Source of the DNA: Sphingomonas rubra
GTDB taxonomy: Bacteria > Pseudomonadota > Alphaproteobacteria > Sphingomonadales > Sphingomonadaceae
Length of the DNA: 64,000 nucleotides
Assembly: GCF_900115745.1 (NCBI RefSeq)
Contig: NZ_FOXP01000004.1
Location: 64,501-128,500 of the forward strand
Direction of reading: 5' to 3'
Under the pieces are notes generated by a model that ran no database searches, was not told the origin of the DNA, and saw only the letters and a list, made by a program, of their open reading frames with translations. A program made the translations under genes and the position numbers. This document shows, piece by piece, positions 18,463-27,375 of this stretch. Numbering within the stretch: the stretch's first letter is position 1; each line of letters begins with the position of its first letter.

Positions 18463-19755
18463 ATGGCCACTTTGACCACCGCCCCCGAGATCGCCGACGC
18501 GCTGGCCCTGCGCCGCCGCACGATGACGCTGGCGCTGCTCACCACCACCTATTTCTTCAGCTACATGGACCGGCAGATCCTCGCCATCCTGCTGGAGGAC
18601 ATCAAGGCGGACCTGCTGCTGTCGGATACGCAGCTGGGACTGTTGTCGGGGCTGGTCTTCGCGATCTTCTACGCCACGCTCGGCATTCCGGTGGCGCGCC
18701 TCGCCGATCGGACCAGCCGGCGCGACATCATCGCCGCCAGCCTCGCCATCTGGAGCGCGATGACGGCGCTGTGCGGTCTGGCGCAGAACTTCACCCAGCT
18801 GATGCTCGCGCGTATCGGCGTAGGCATCGGCGAGGCGGGGTCGAGCCCGCCCAGCCACTCGATCATCGCCGACCTTTACCCGCCCGACAAGCGGGCGAGC
18901 GCGATGGCGGTCTACTCGCTGGGCGTCGTGCTCGGCGCCGGTTTCGGCACGCTGATCGGCGGCTTCGTGGCGACGCATTATGGCTGGCGGGTGGCGATGT
19001 TCACCGTCGGCCTGCCGGGCATCGCGCTCGCCGTGCTGGTGAAGATGTTCGTGGTCGAGCCGCGCCGCGGCCTGTCCGATGCCGGCCGCGTCGCGGAACA
19101 GGGCGACGCGCCCAGTGTCATGGCCGGCTTCGCCGCGATCTGGCGGAGCGCGCCGGCGCTGCACCTGGTCGTGGGCGTCACGCTCACCTCCATGATCGGT
19201 TACGCCATCACCGGCTGGGGGCCGAGCTACATGCAGCGCTCGCTCGGCCTGTCGAAGCTCGACATCTCCTATTACATCGCGCTGCCGGGCGCGCTGTTCG
19301 GATCGATCTCGGCGATCGCCGGCGGGCGCATCGCCGATCGCTGGGCCAAGGCGCGCGGCCTGCACGTGCAGAGCTGGGTGGTGCTGGTGATGAAGGGGCT
19401 GTCGCTGCCGCTCGTGCTCGCCTTCTACCTGATCGACGTGCCCGCGATCGCGATCGGCTGCTACTTCGGGTCGCTGCTGTTCGCCAACAGCTATCTGGGG
19501 CCGAGCTTCGCCTTGATCCAGCATCTCGCACCCTTGCGGCTGCGCGCGATGTGGGCGGCGATCACGCTGCTCGTCATCAACTTGGTCGGGCTGGGGCTGG
19601 GGCCGCTGCTGGTCGGCCGGCTGAGCGATTGGCTGGCGCCCAGCCTAGGCGAGGCATCGCTGCGCTGGTCGCTGGTCGCGATAGTGTCGCTGACCCCTTG
19701 GGCGCTGTTCCATTACTGGCGCGCCGGCGTGCTGCTGAGACGCGCGGGCGACTAG
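18463..19755 (+). CDS. MFS transporter (Spinster-like family)
   Basis: 430 residues from the ATG at 18463; the frame is open upstream but that part is repeat DNA. It has 12 predicted hydrophobic segments, and the opening [20 protein letters not shown] followed by [10 protein letters not shown] is characteristic of the Spinster-like MFS group common in sphingomonads. Substrate is unknown. Organic acids or lipophilic compounds used by the surrounding catabolic genes are plausible. Its stop codon shares the palindrome CTAG with the stop of the convergent tryptophan dioxygenase gene. Confidence 0.9.
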   Translation: MATLTTAPEIADALALRRRTMTLALLTTTYFFSYMDRQILAILLEDIKADLLLSDTQLGLLSGLVFAIFYATLGIPVARLADRTSRRDIIAASLAIWSAMTALCGLAQNFTQLMLARIGVGIGEAGSSPPSHSIIADLYPPDKRASAMAVYSLGVVLGAGFGTLIGGFVATHYGWRVAMFTVGLPGIALAVLVKMFVVEPRRGLSDAGRVAEQGDAPSVMAGFAAIWRSAPALHLVVGVTLTSMIGYAITGWGPSYMQRSLGLSKLDISYYIALPGALFGSISAIAGGRIADRWAKARGLHVQSWVVLVMKGLSLPLVLAFYLIDVPAIAIGCYFGSLLFANSYLGPSFALIQHLAPLRLRAMWAAITLLVINLVGLGLGPLLVGRLSDWLAPSLGEASLRWSLVAIVSLTPWALFHYWRAGVLLRRAGD

Positions 19756-20540
19756 AGCCGCGTCCGCACCGTCAGCAACTCGGGAAAGAACGGCGTCTCC
19801 AGCACCTTGGCGAGGTAGCCCACGCCCGCCGTGCCGCCCGTGCCCGTCTTGAACCCGATCACCCGCTCCACCGTCTTCAGGTGACCGAACCGCCAGAGCT
19901 GGACGCGGTAGTCGAGGTCGACCAGCTTCTCCGCCAGCTCGTACAGATCCCAGTGCGCCGCCGTATCGGCATAGACCGCCGCCCATGCCCGCTCCACATC
20001 GCCGTGCGCGGCGTAAGGCTGCGACCAGTCGCGCGTCCGATGCTCCGGCGCGATGGCGAAGCCGCGCCGTGCCAGCAGCCGGATCGCCTCGTCGTACAGG
20101 CTGGGGGCGGCGAGGTCGGCGGCGAGCGTCGCGTGCACCTCCGGCTCGCCCTCGTGCGGGCGCAGCATCGCGGCGTTCTTGTTGCCGAGCAGGAATTCGA
20201 CGCGGCGATACTGGTCCGACTGGAAGCCCGAACTCGTGCCCAGCTTGCCGCGCATCGCCGCGTAATCGGCGGGCGTCATCGTCGCCAGCACCTCCCACGA
20301 TCCGATCAGCTGCGCCATGATCCGGCCAACCCGCGCCATCATCTTGAACGCGGGCGGAAGATCGTCGGCGACGATCCGGTCGCGCGCGGCGTGCAGTTCG
20401 TGCAGCGCCAGCTTCAGCCAGATCTCCGACGCCTGGTGGATCGAGATGAACAGCAGTTCGTCGTGCGCGTCGCTGAGCGGCGTCTGGCAGGCGAGCAGGT
20501 CCGGCAGGCGCAGATAGCTGCGATAGGTGAGGTCGGTCAT
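19752..20540 (-). CDS. kynA: Tryptophan 2,3-dioxygenase
   Basis: 262 residues, the usual length for the bacterial enzyme. It cleaves the indole ring of tryptophan to N-formylkynurenine with haem and O2. Visible signatures are [18 protein letters not shown] (H35, matching the substrate-contacting His), [19 protein letters not shown], the haem ligand H220 in [12 protein letters not shown], and the closing [11 protein letters not shown] loop. No kynurenine formamidase or kynureninase gene is nearby. It starts 9 bases after the stop of the upstream double-TetR gene, so it is probably transcribed from that gene's promoter. Confidence 0.96.
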   Translation of the reverse strand: MTDLTYRSYLRLPDLLACQTPLSDAHDELLFISIHQASEIWLKLALHELHAARDRIVADDLPPAFKMMARVGRIMAQLIGSWEVLATMTPADYAAMRGKLGTSSGFQSDQYRRVEFLLGNKNAAMLRPHEGEPEVHATLAADLAAPSLYDEAIRLLARRGFAIAPEHRTRDWSQPYAAHGDVERAWAAVYADTAAHWDLYELAEKLVDLDYRVQLWRFGHLKTVERVIGFKTGTGGTAGVGYLAKVLETPFFPELLTVRTRL

Positions 20541-20549
20541 GACCCTCGT

Positions 20550-21782
20550 CTATACCGACGCCATCCGGTCGTCGAACATGCCGAACAGCAGCGTCGAGGC
20601 GTACATGGCGATCGCCCGCTCGCGCGGCATCGTCGCCGCCCATTTCCGCATGTCGAACGCCGCGTTCTGGAGCGAGGTGAGCGCCTGCGCCGCGACCAGC
20701 GCGTCGACCGGGCGGCACGATCCTTCCGCGATGCCGTCCATCATCGTGCCCGCCGTGCGCCGCGCGATCCGGTTCGATCGATCGACCATCGCCTGCCGCT
20801 CCCCGAACGGCAGGCCCGACAATGCGGTGGTGCGGAGCAGCGGCGCGGCCTCGGCGAACTGTACGTCGAGCAGCGTCGCGACCACGCTCGACAATCGCTG
20901 CCACTGGTCGCCGCCGCCCGCGTCGGCGCGTTCTTGCGCGTCGGCGATCGTATCGAAGCTGCGGCGGTAGCAGGCCAGCACCAGCTCGTCCTTGGCATCG
21001 AGATGGTGGTAGAAGCTGCCCTTGGTCACGTTCAGCTCCGACGCGATCCGCTGCACGCTGGCGCCGCGATAACCCAGCTCGTTAATGAGCCGCGTCGCCG
21101 CCAGCAGGAACGCCGCGCGCCCCGGCTCCGCCCCGTCATGGTCGAGGTCGAGCATCGTCGGCGCCCAGATCGCGCCCGGCGCCGCGATGCCGCGCGCGAA
21201 CACGTCCATCAGCCGCTCCTCGATCCGGCCATACTGGTCGGGGTCGTAGCGGGTGATCCACACCGGCAACCAGAAGCTGTTCTCCAGCAGCACGTGCGCG
21301 CGCGCGCCGAACAGATCCTTGTGCGCGCGGCTGGGCGGTGCGCCCCACAGGGCGCGGGTGTCGCGGAACACGCGCTGCCAGCCGGCGAGCAGGCGCCCCT
21401 TGATCGGCTCCTCCGTCGCCCGCAGGTCGGACAGGACGGCGAAGGCATGGTCCTCGCCCCGCTCGATCCGCGCCACCCGCTTGAACGTCAGGCGCAGGAA
21501 ATGCGCCACCCGCTCCTGCGGCGTCGGCCGCGTCATCGCCTCGACCAGCATCGCGTCCAGCCGCTCCAGCGTGTTCTCGAACGCGGCGGCGGCCAGGTCC
21601 TCCTTGCGCTTGAAGTAATAGGTGACGCTGGTGGTGTTGAGCCCCACCCGGCGCGCCACGTCGGCGAAGGTCATGCCCTTGGCCGACTGTTCGTTGATCG
21701 CGGCGGCGGCGGCGGCGAGGATCGCATCGCGCTTGGCGCGGAACCGCTTGGTGCCCCTGATATCCTGGTCGATCTCCCCCAT
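20550..21782 (-). CDS. Transcriptional regulator with two TetR units in one chain
   Basis: 410 residues, twice the normal TetR length. The first DNA-binding helix-turn-helix is at about residues 38-60 ([20 protein letters not shown]), followed by a ligand-type helical domain. A second helix-turn-helix is at 240-263 ([20 protein letters not shown]), followed by another helical domain. Both recognition helices keep the usual YYF or YHH feature, so neither unit looks degenerate. It is divergent from the ACAD gene at 21906, which makes that catabolic cluster the likely target, and is followed closely by kynA. A single chain carrying both halves would act like a pre-joined TetR dimer or bind two sites. 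Confidence 0.92.
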   Translation of the reverse strand: MGEIDQDIRGTKRFRAKRDAILAAAAAAINEQSAKGMTFADVARRVGLNTTSVTYYFKRKEDLAAAAFENTLERLDAMLVEAMTRPTPQERVAHFLRLTFKRVARIERGEDHAFAVLSDLRATEEPIKGRLLAGWQRVFRDTRALWGAPPSRAHKDLFGARAHVLLENSFWLPVWITRYDPDQYGRIEERLMDVFARGIAAPGAIWAPTMLDLDHDGAEPGRAAFLLAATRLINELGYRGASVQRIASELNVTKGSFYHHLDAKDELVLACYRRSFDTIADAQERADAGGGDQWQRLSSVVATLLDVQFAEAAPLLRTTALSGLPFGERQAMVDRSNRIARRTAGTMMDGIAEGSCRPVDALVAAQALTSLQNAAFDMRKWAATMPRERAIAMYASTLLFGMFDDRMASV

Positions 21783-21849
21783 GCCGCTACCTGTACCAGC
21801 TTCGTTTCGAAGGAACAGTCCCTTTCGCGGCCCCCGTACGACCTACCTT

Positions 21850-21865
21850 TACCGAACATCCGGTA
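21850..21865. promoter_or_regulatory. Candidate TetR operator in the divergent promoter region
   Basis: TACCG and CGGTA around a 6-base spacer form a 16-base palindrome 41 bases before the ACAD start and 68 bases before the TetR start. A smaller palindrome, CTTCG-TTT-CGAAG, is at 21800-21812. Size and place fit TetR-family sites; direct evidence is only the symmetry. Confidence 0.5.
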
Positions 21866-21905
21866 CGGTCTAGGTGACGGGCGACATCGGATTGGGAGAG
21901 GCCTC

Positions 21906-23186
21906 GTGGACTTCACGCTGAGCGATCGCGAAACCTATCACCGGGACCGCGTGAAGGCGTTCATCGACGCCGAGATCCGCCCGCGCGACCACGAATACCA
22001 CGCGCAACAGCGTGAGGGCGAGCGGTGGAAGGTCCTCCCCGTGATCGAGGAGGTGAAGGCGAGAGCCAAGGCCGCCGGCCTGTGGAATTTCTTCATGCCG
22101 CCGCGCTCCGGCCGCGCCCATGTCGACGACAGTTTCACGTTCGAGGGCACGCAGCTCTCCAACCTCGAATATGCGCTCTGCGCCGAGGAGATGGGACGGA
22201 TCGGCTGGGCCAGCGAGTGTTTCAACTGCTCGGCGCCCGACACCGGCAACATGGAGGTGTTCTTCCGCTACGGCACCGCCGCGCAGAAGGAGCGCTGGCT
22301 GCGTCCGCTGATGAACGGCGAGATCCGCTCCGCCTTTCTGATGACCGAACCGCAGGTCGCCTCGTCCGACGCGACCAACATCGAGACGTCCATGGTGCGC
22401 GACGGCGACGATTACGTCGTCAACGGCCGCAAATGGTGGTCGTCCGGCGTCGGCGATCCGCGCTGCAAGGTCGCGATTCTGATGGGCAAGACCAGCTTCG
22501 AGGGCTCGCGCCACAGCCAGCAATCGATGATGATCCTCGACATGGAGGCAGAGGGCGTCACCATCGAGCGGATGCTGTCGGTCTACGGCTACGACCACGC
22601 GCCCCACGGCCATGGCGAGGTGGTGCTGGAGAACGTCCGCGTGCCGGCCGAGAATGTGCTGCTCGGCGAGGGCCGCGGCTTCGAGATCGCGCAGGGGCGC
22701 CTCGGCCCGGGGCGCATCCACCATTGCATGCGGACGATCGGCGTCGCCGAGGAGGCGATCGAGGCGATGGCCAAGCGGCTCCTCAGCCGTGTCGCCTTCG
22801 GCAAGCGCGTCGCCGACCACAGCGTGTGGGAGGAGCGGATCGCCCGCGCGCGCATCGACATCGAGATGACGCGCCTCCTCTGCCTCAAGGCCGCCGACAT
22901 GATGGACAAGGCCGGCAACAAGGCAGCCCAGCTCGAGATCGCGATGATAAAGGTCCAGGCACCCAACATGGCGCTCCAGATCATCGACGATGCGGTGCAG
23001 GCGCACGGCGGCGGCGGCGTATCGGGTGACTTCCACCTCGCGCACGATTGGGCGTCGATGCGTACCCTGCGCTTCGCCGACGGGCCGGACGAGGTCCACA
23101 ACCGCGCGATCGCCCGCAACGAGTTCGGCAAATGGGGCGACTGGAAAGCCGACCTGCCGACCCGCGACCCGCAGATGCAGCGGTGA
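21906..23186 (+). CDS. Acyl-CoA dehydrogenase of the ACAD10/ACAD11 type
   Basis: 426 residues from a GTG at 21906 with ribosome site GGGAGAGG; an open frame runs far upstream but only antisense to other genes. The flavoprotein fold is complete, and distinctive stretches match the dehydrogenase part of ACAD10/11: [45 protein letters not shown] and [19 protein letters not shown]. At the place where many ACADs have the catalytic YEGT sequence it reads ADGPDEVH. In the mammalian proteins the dehydrogenase acts with a linked kinase domain on 4-hydroxyacyl-CoAs. Here a separate kinase gene lies two genes downstream in the same direction. Confidence 0.92.
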   Translation: MDFTLSDRETYHRDRVKAFIDAEIRPRDHEYHAQQREGERWKVLPVIEEVKARAKAAGLWNFFMPPRSGRAHVDDSFTFEGTQLSNLEYALCAEEMGRIGWASECFNCSAPDTGNMEVFFRYGTAAQKERWLRPLMNGEIRSAFLMTEPQVASSDATNIETSMVRDGDDYVVNGRKWWSSGVGDPRCKVAILMGKTSFEGSRHSQQSMMILDMEAEGVTIERMLSVYGYDHAPHGHGEVVLENVRVPAENVLLGEGRGFEIAQGRLGPGRIHHCMRTIGVAEEAIEAMAKRLLSRVAFGKRVADHSVWEERIARARIDIEMTRLLCLKAADMMDKAGNKAAQLEIAMIKVQAPNMALQIIDDAVQAHGGGGVSGDFHLAHDWASMRTLRFADGPDEVHNRAIARNEFGKWGDWKADLPTRDPQMQR

Positions 23187-23190
23187 TCTG

Positions 23191-23260
23191 CCACCCCGGC
23201 GCAGGCCGGGGTCCAGTATCGAACCGGCTCGTAGCTGGACCCCGGCCTGCGCCGGGGTGG
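23191..23260. repeat. Perfect palindrome with 26-base arms
   Basis: Arm 23191-23216 (starts CCACCCCGGCGCAGGCCGGG) is the exact inverse of 23235-23260, with an 18-base spacer. It lies between the ACAD stop and the alcohol-dehydrogenase start, same direction, and could form a very stable mRNA hairpin that separates their expression. Confidence 0.92.
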
Positions 23261-23275
23261 TTCAGGAGTGAATAC

Positions 23276-24364
23276 GTGAAAGCCGCCGTCCTCTTCGAAG
23301 CCAAGACCCCCCTCCAGATCGAGGACGTGGCCGTCGACAAGCCCGCTGCGCATGAGGTGCTGATCCGCACCGCCGCGGTCGGCGTCTGCCGTTCCGACCT
23401 CCATTTCGTCGACGGCACCTATCCGCACGCCATGCCCACCATACCCGGCCACGAGGCCGCCGGCGTGGTCGAGGCGGTCGGCAGCGAGGTACGCGCGCTG
23501 AAGCCCGGCGACCACGTTGTCACCTGCCTCAGCACCTATTGCGGCGAGTGCGAATTCTGCGTCACCGGCCGCCTGTCGCTCTGCATCTCCTCCGCGGTGA
23601 AGCGGCCCAAGGGCGCGACCCCGCGGCTGATGCTCGGGGATCGGCCGGTCGCGCAGATGCTCAACCTGTCCGCCTATGCCGAGCAGATGCTGGTCCACGA
23701 GCACGCCTGCGTCCGCATCGATCCGGAGATGCCGCTCGATCGCGCCGCCATCCTGGGTTGCGCGGTGACCACCGGCGCCGGCGCGATCTTCAACGCCGCG
23801 CGCGTCGTGCCGGGCGAGACGGTGTGCGTCGTCGGTTGCGGCGGCGTTGGTCTCGCCGCGATCAACGCCGCGAAGATCGCCGGCGCGGGCAAGGTCATCG
23901 CTGTCGACCCGGTCGCCGACAAGCGCGACCTCGCCATGAAGCTCGGCGCTACCCACGCGATCGACGCGTCGAGCGACACTGCGGCCGACGAGGTGGTGGA
24001 AATCACCCGCGGCGGCGTTCACCACGCGATCGAGGCGGTCGGCCGCCCGCAATCGGCGGCGACCGCGGTCAAGGTGCTGCGCCGCGGCGGCATCGCGACG
24101 ATCCTCGGCATGATGCCGCTCAGCGAGAAGGTCGGCCTGTCGGCGCTCGACCTGCTCGCCGACAAGACCGTGCAGGGCGCGCTGATGGGGCGCAACCACT
24201 TCCCCGTCGACTTGCCGCGCCTCGTCGACTTCTACCAGCGCGGCCTGCTCGACCTCGACACGATCATCGCCGCGCGGCTGCCGCTGGATCGCATCAACGA
24301 CGCCTTCGACGAACTTCGCAAGGGCGACACCACCCGCACCGTCATCACCTTCGAGGCGGCATAG
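23276..24364 (+). CDS. Zinc-dependent alcohol dehydrogenase
   Basis: 362 residues from a GTG at 23276 with AGGAG 7 bases before it. The catalytic zinc ligands are expected at Cys in GVCRSD, His/Glu in PGHEAAG and a later Cys. The structural zinc site has four Cys in CGECEFCVTGRLSLC. The Rossmann motif GCGGVG and the acidic residue in VIAVDPVADK favour NAD over NADP. It resembles class III-like long-chain ADHs that work on primary or secondary alcohols. Its place between the ACAD and the kinase suggests it oxidises a hydroxy group of the same substrate series. Confidence 0.92.
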   Translation: MKAAVLFEAKTPLQIEDVAVDKPAAHEVLIRTAAVGVCRSDLHFVDGTYPHAMPTIPGHEAAGVVEAVGSEVRALKPGDHVVTCLSTYCGECEFCVTGRLSLCISSAVKRPKGATPRLMLGDRPVAQMLNLSAYAEQMLVHEHACVRIDPEMPLDRAAILGCAVTTGAGAIFNAARVVPGETVCVVGCGGVGLAAINAAKIAGAGKVIAVDPVADKRDLAMKLGATHAIDASSDTAADEVVEITRGGVHHAIEAVGRPQSAATAVKVLRRGGIATILGMMPLSEKVGLSALDLLADKTVQGALMGRNHFPVDLPRLVDFYQRGLLDLDTIIAARLPLDRINDAFDELRKGDTTRTVITFEAA

Positions 24365-24385
24365 CGCCGCACCTTCCTTCGCGTG

Positions 24386-24487
24386 CACCCCGGCGGAGGC
24401 CGGGGCCCAGTTGGGAAACGACCATGACGCAGCGTATCGCTCCACCAAGTCCGCCCTCCCACCTGGGCTCCGGCCTTCGCCGGGGTG
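24386..24487. repeat. CCCCGG-type inverted repeat, about 25-base arms
   Basis: CACCCCGGCGGAGGCCGGGG... (24386-24410) faces an inverted near copy (24463-24487) between the ADH and kinase genes, same family as 18241-18327 and 23191-23260. Confidence 0.85.
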
Positions 24488-24506
24488 CCGGGAAGGGGTG
24501 CGACGT

Positions 24507-25562
24507 ATGACCGACGGCATGCTCGGCACCGTCGCCGTCGAGCTGAAGGACCAGCTCGACACGACCCGTCTCGGCGCGTGGCTCGGCGACCACGTCCCCG
24601 GCTTCACCCCGCCGTGGAATTATTCCAAGTTCGCCGGCGGCCAGTCGAACCCCACCTACCGCATCGATTGGCAGGGCGGCGCCGCCGTCCTCCGCCGCAA
24701 GCCGTTCGGTCCGATCCTCCCCTCCGCCCACGCGGTCGAGCGCGAGTATCGCGTCATCGCCGGCCTCCATCCCACCGGCTTCCCCGTGCCCGCCCCCTAC
24801 GGCCTGTGCGAGGACGCGGCCGTCATCGGCACCTCCTTCTACGTCATGGAGATGGTCGAGGGCCGCACCCTCTGGGACGGCGCCATGCCCGGCATGACCG
24901 CGCCCGAGCGCCGCGCCCACTACGACGCGATGGTCGACACGCTCGCCGCGCTCCACACCACCGATCATGTCGCCGCGGGTCTCGGCGATTACGGCAAGCC
25001 GGGCAATTATTTCGAGCGCCAGGTCGGCCGCTGGACCAAGCAGTACCGTGCTGCCGAGACCGAGCGGATGGAGTCGGTCGAGCGCCTGATCGACTGGCTG
25101 CCCCGCACGCTGCCCGAACAGACCGCGACCTCGATCGTCCACGGCGATTACCGCGTCGACAACATGATCTTCGCGAACGACGGCCCGCGGGTGCTGGCGG
25201 TGCTCGACTGGGAGTTGTCCACGCTCGGCGACCCGCTCGCCGATTTCTCCTATTTCCTGATGAACTGGGTCACCGAGCCCGAGGGCCGCTCGGGCGTCAT
25301 GGGCCTGACCGGCCCCGACACGGGCATCCCGACGATCGAGGAGGTCGTCGCCCGCTACTGCGCCGCCACCGGCCGTGACGGCTTGCCGCAGCTCGACTGG
25401 TATTTCGCCTACAACCTCTTCCGCCTCACCGGCATCGTCCAGGGCATCAAGCGCCGCATCATCGACGGCAACGCGTCCAGCGCCAAGGCGGCGCAGACCG
25501 CCGCCCGGGTCTACGGCCTCGCCGACGCCGCCTGGGCCTTTGCCCAGCGGGCGGGCGCGTGA
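24507..25562 (+). CDS. APH-fold phosphotransferase of the ACAD10/11 kinase type
   Basis: 351 residues from the ATG at 24507. The kinase catalytic loop is HGDYRVDN (from His212), followed by the metal-binding VLDWELSTLGDPLADF. The N-terminus FAGGQSNPTYRI is the ATP-binding region typical of the ACAD10/11-like group, not of antibiotic kinases. Related enzymes phosphorylate the 4-hydroxyl of 4-hydroxyacyl-CoAs, including LvaA of the Pseudomonas levulinate pathway. With the ACAD two genes upstream it would complete that reaction pair. A resistance role is unlikely in this context. Confidence 0.88.
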   Translation: MTDGMLGTVAVELKDQLDTTRLGAWLGDHVPGFTPPWNYSKFAGGQSNPTYRIDWQGGAAVLRRKPFGPILPSAHAVEREYRVIAGLHPTGFPVPAPYGLCEDAAVIGTSFYVMEMVEGRTLWDGAMPGMTAPERRAHYDAMVDTLAALHTTDHVAAGLGDYGKPGNYFERQVGRWTKQYRAAETERMESVERLIDWLPRTLPEQTATSIVHGDYRVDNMIFANDGPRVLAVLDWELSTLGDPLADFSYFLMNWVTEPEGRSGVMGLTGPDTGIPTIEEVVARYCAATGRDGLPQLDWYFAYNLFRLTGIVQGIKRRIIDGNASSAKAAQTAARVYGLADAAWAFAQRAGA

Positions 25563-25695
25563 TCGCGCTGTCCTACAAGCCGCGCTTCATGGCATGGTGC
25601 ACCGATGATCGAACGAGAGGAAGATCGATCATGTTGAATTCTGAAACGATCGAATGCGCAAGTTTCGTTCTAGGGGTCAATCGAGTCAAGCAATC

Positions 25696-26478
25696 GTGAA
25701 CTTCGTGGATAAACCCGCTCTGTTCGACCTGACCGGCAAGGTCGCGATCGTCACCGGCTCATCGCGTGGTATCGGCCGTGCGTCGGCGGAGGAGCTCGCG
25801 AGGGCAGGGGCCAAGGTGGTCATCTCCAGCCGCAAACAGGACGCCTGCGACGCCGTCGCTGCCGCGATCAACGCCGAGATGGGGGAAGGCAGCGCCATCG
25901 CCGTCGCCGCCTCGATCAGCGACAAGGCCGCGCTCCAGCGGCTGGTCGACGAGACGGTTGCCGCCTTCGGACAGGTCGACGTCCTCGTCTGCAACGCCGC
26001 GTCGAACCCCTATTACGGGCCGCAAGAGGGAATCGCGGACGATCAGTTCCGCAAGGTGCTCGACAACAATATCATCTCCAACCACTGGCTGATCTCCATG
26101 GTCGCGCCCGCCATGCGCGAGCGCGGGGAAGGATCGATCGTCATCGTCTCCTCGATCGGCGGCCTGCGCGGGTCGCCGGTGATCGGTGCCTACTGCATCT
26201 CCAAGGCTGCCGACATGCAGCTCGCCCGCAATCTGGCGGTCGAGTACGGCCCTCACGGCGTCCGCGTGAACTGCATCGCCCCCGGCCTCATCAAGACCGA
26301 CTTCGCCCGCGCCCTGTGGGAAGATCCGGAGCGTATCCGTGCGGCGAACGAGACCGTCCCGCTCCGCCGCATTGGCGAACCCGACGAGGTCGCCGGCGCG
26401 GTCGTCTTCCTGGCGAGCCGCGCGAGCGCCTTCATGACCGGCCAGACGATGGTGATCGACGGCGGCGTGACCGCCTGA
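25696..26478 (+). CDS. Short-chain dehydrogenase/reductase
   Basis: 260 residues from a GTG at 25696; an ATG at 25654 would add 14 residues, and neither has a clear ribosome site. Motifs are TGSSRGIG, NAAS, the catalytic Ser in VSSIGG and YCISK, with GLIKTDFARALWEDP in the substrate loop, resembling DHRS4-like enzymes. It follows the kinase gene by 133 bases, a stretch with clearly less GC than its surroundings and without an obvious gene, which may hold a promoter. It is likely to oxidise a hydroxyacyl intermediate of the same pathway. Confidence 0.88.
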   Translation: MNFVDKPALFDLTGKVAIVTGSSRGIGRASAEELARAGAKVVISSRKQDACDAVAAAINAEMGEGSAIAVAASISDKAALQRLVDETVAAFGQVDVLVCNAASNPYYGPQEGIADDQFRKVLDNNIISNHWLISMVAPAMRERGEGSIVIVSSIGGLRGSPVIGAYCISKAADMQLARNLAVEYGPHGVRVNCIAPGLIKTDFARALWEDPERIRAANETVPLRRIGEPDEVAGAVVFLASRASAFMTGQTMVIDGGVTA

Positions 26479-26484
26479 GGTCCG

Positions 26485-26567
26485 CCATGCCGGGCTTGTC
26501 CCGGCATCCAGGGCCCGGAACGCTCGGCTGCTTGGCTCTGGACACCGGGACGAGCCCGTTGTGACGC
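26485..26567. repeat. CCCCGG-type intergenic palindrome pair, diverged
   Basis: CCATGCCGGGCTTGTCCCGG and a more diverged inverted partner (GGACACCGGGACGAGCCCGT) lie between two SDR genes on the same strand. Confidence 0.75.
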
Positions 26568-26586
26568 TTGGATTGAGGAGAGGGAA

Positions 26587-27375
26587 ATGCGCTTCGACAA
26601 CAAATCGGTGATCGTCACGGGCGCAGGCTCCGGCATCGGCCGCGCCGCCGCCATCGCCTTCGCGCGCGAAGGCGCCCGCGTCGTCTGCGCCGACATCACC
26701 GACGCCGTCGAGCAGACCGCCGCGACGATCGGCGACGCCGCCCGCGCCATCCGCATGGATGCCGGCAACGAGGATGACGTGATCCGCACGGTTGCCCTCG
26801 CGGTTGAGGCCCATGGCGGCCTCGACGTGATGTTCGCCAACGCCGGCATCTCCGGCGGCATGGCCAACCTCTTCGACACCGACGTGGCGCTCATCACCGA
26901 GGTGCTGCGCGTGAACCTGATCGGCCCCTTCCTCGCGATCAAGCACGCCGCGCCCGAAATCGCCAAGCGAGGGCGCGGCGCGATCGTGCTGACCGCCAGC
27001 GTCGCCGGTATCCGCTCGGGCGCGGGCTCGCCGGCCTATTCGGCGTCGAAGGCGGGCGTCATCAATCTGGCGCAGGTCTCCGCCCAGCAGCTGTCGGGCT
27101 CCAACGTCCGCGTCAACGCGATCTGCCCCGGCCTGACCGAGACCGGCATGACCAAGCCCGTCTTCGACAACGCCCGCGATGCCGGCAAGATCGACCGCGT
27201 CGGTCGCCTCAATCCCTTGCGCCGCGGTGCGCAGCCGGAGGAGCTGGCGGAGGCGGCGCTGTTCCTCGCCTCCGACGCGGCGAGCTACGTCAACGGCCAG
27301 GCGCTGGCGGTCGATGGCGGTCTATCGTCGAGCCATCCGGTTACCCGACAGGAATACGGCCTCACCGCCGCCTGA
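26587..27375 (+). CDS. Short-chain dehydrogenase/reductase
   Basis: 262 residues with ribosome site GAGGAGAGGG before the ATG. Motifs are [12 protein letters not shown], the catalytic Ser of LTASVAG and YSASK; the acidic residue in VVCADI after strand 2 favours NAD(H). Ends in [13 protein letters not shown]. It belongs to the same rightward cluster as the ADH, kinase and SDR. Its 3' end overlaps that of the convergent tesB-like gene by 14 bases. Confidence 0.9.
   Translation: MRFDNKSVIVTGAGSGIGRAAAIAFAREGARVVCADITDAVEQTAATIGDAARAIRMDAGNEDDVIRTVALAVEAHGGLDVMFANAGISGGMANLFDTDVALITEVLRVNLIGPFLAIKHAAPEIAKRGRGAIVLTASVAGIRSGAGSPAYSASKAGVINLAQVSAQQLSGSNVRVNAICPGLTETGMTKPVFDNARDAGKIDRVGRLNPLRRGAQPEELAEAALFLASDAASYVNGQALAVDGGLSSSHPVTRQEYGLTAA

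Noticed and set aside
18273..23186. A 1637-residue open frame on the plus strand
   Set aside because: It runs antisense to kynA and the TetR gene and contains real genes only at its ends. Long empty frames are common in GC-rich DNA.
24507..25562. Aminoglycoside resistance kinase
   Set aside because: APH fold only; sequence and neighbours match the acyl-CoA-linked kinase group.
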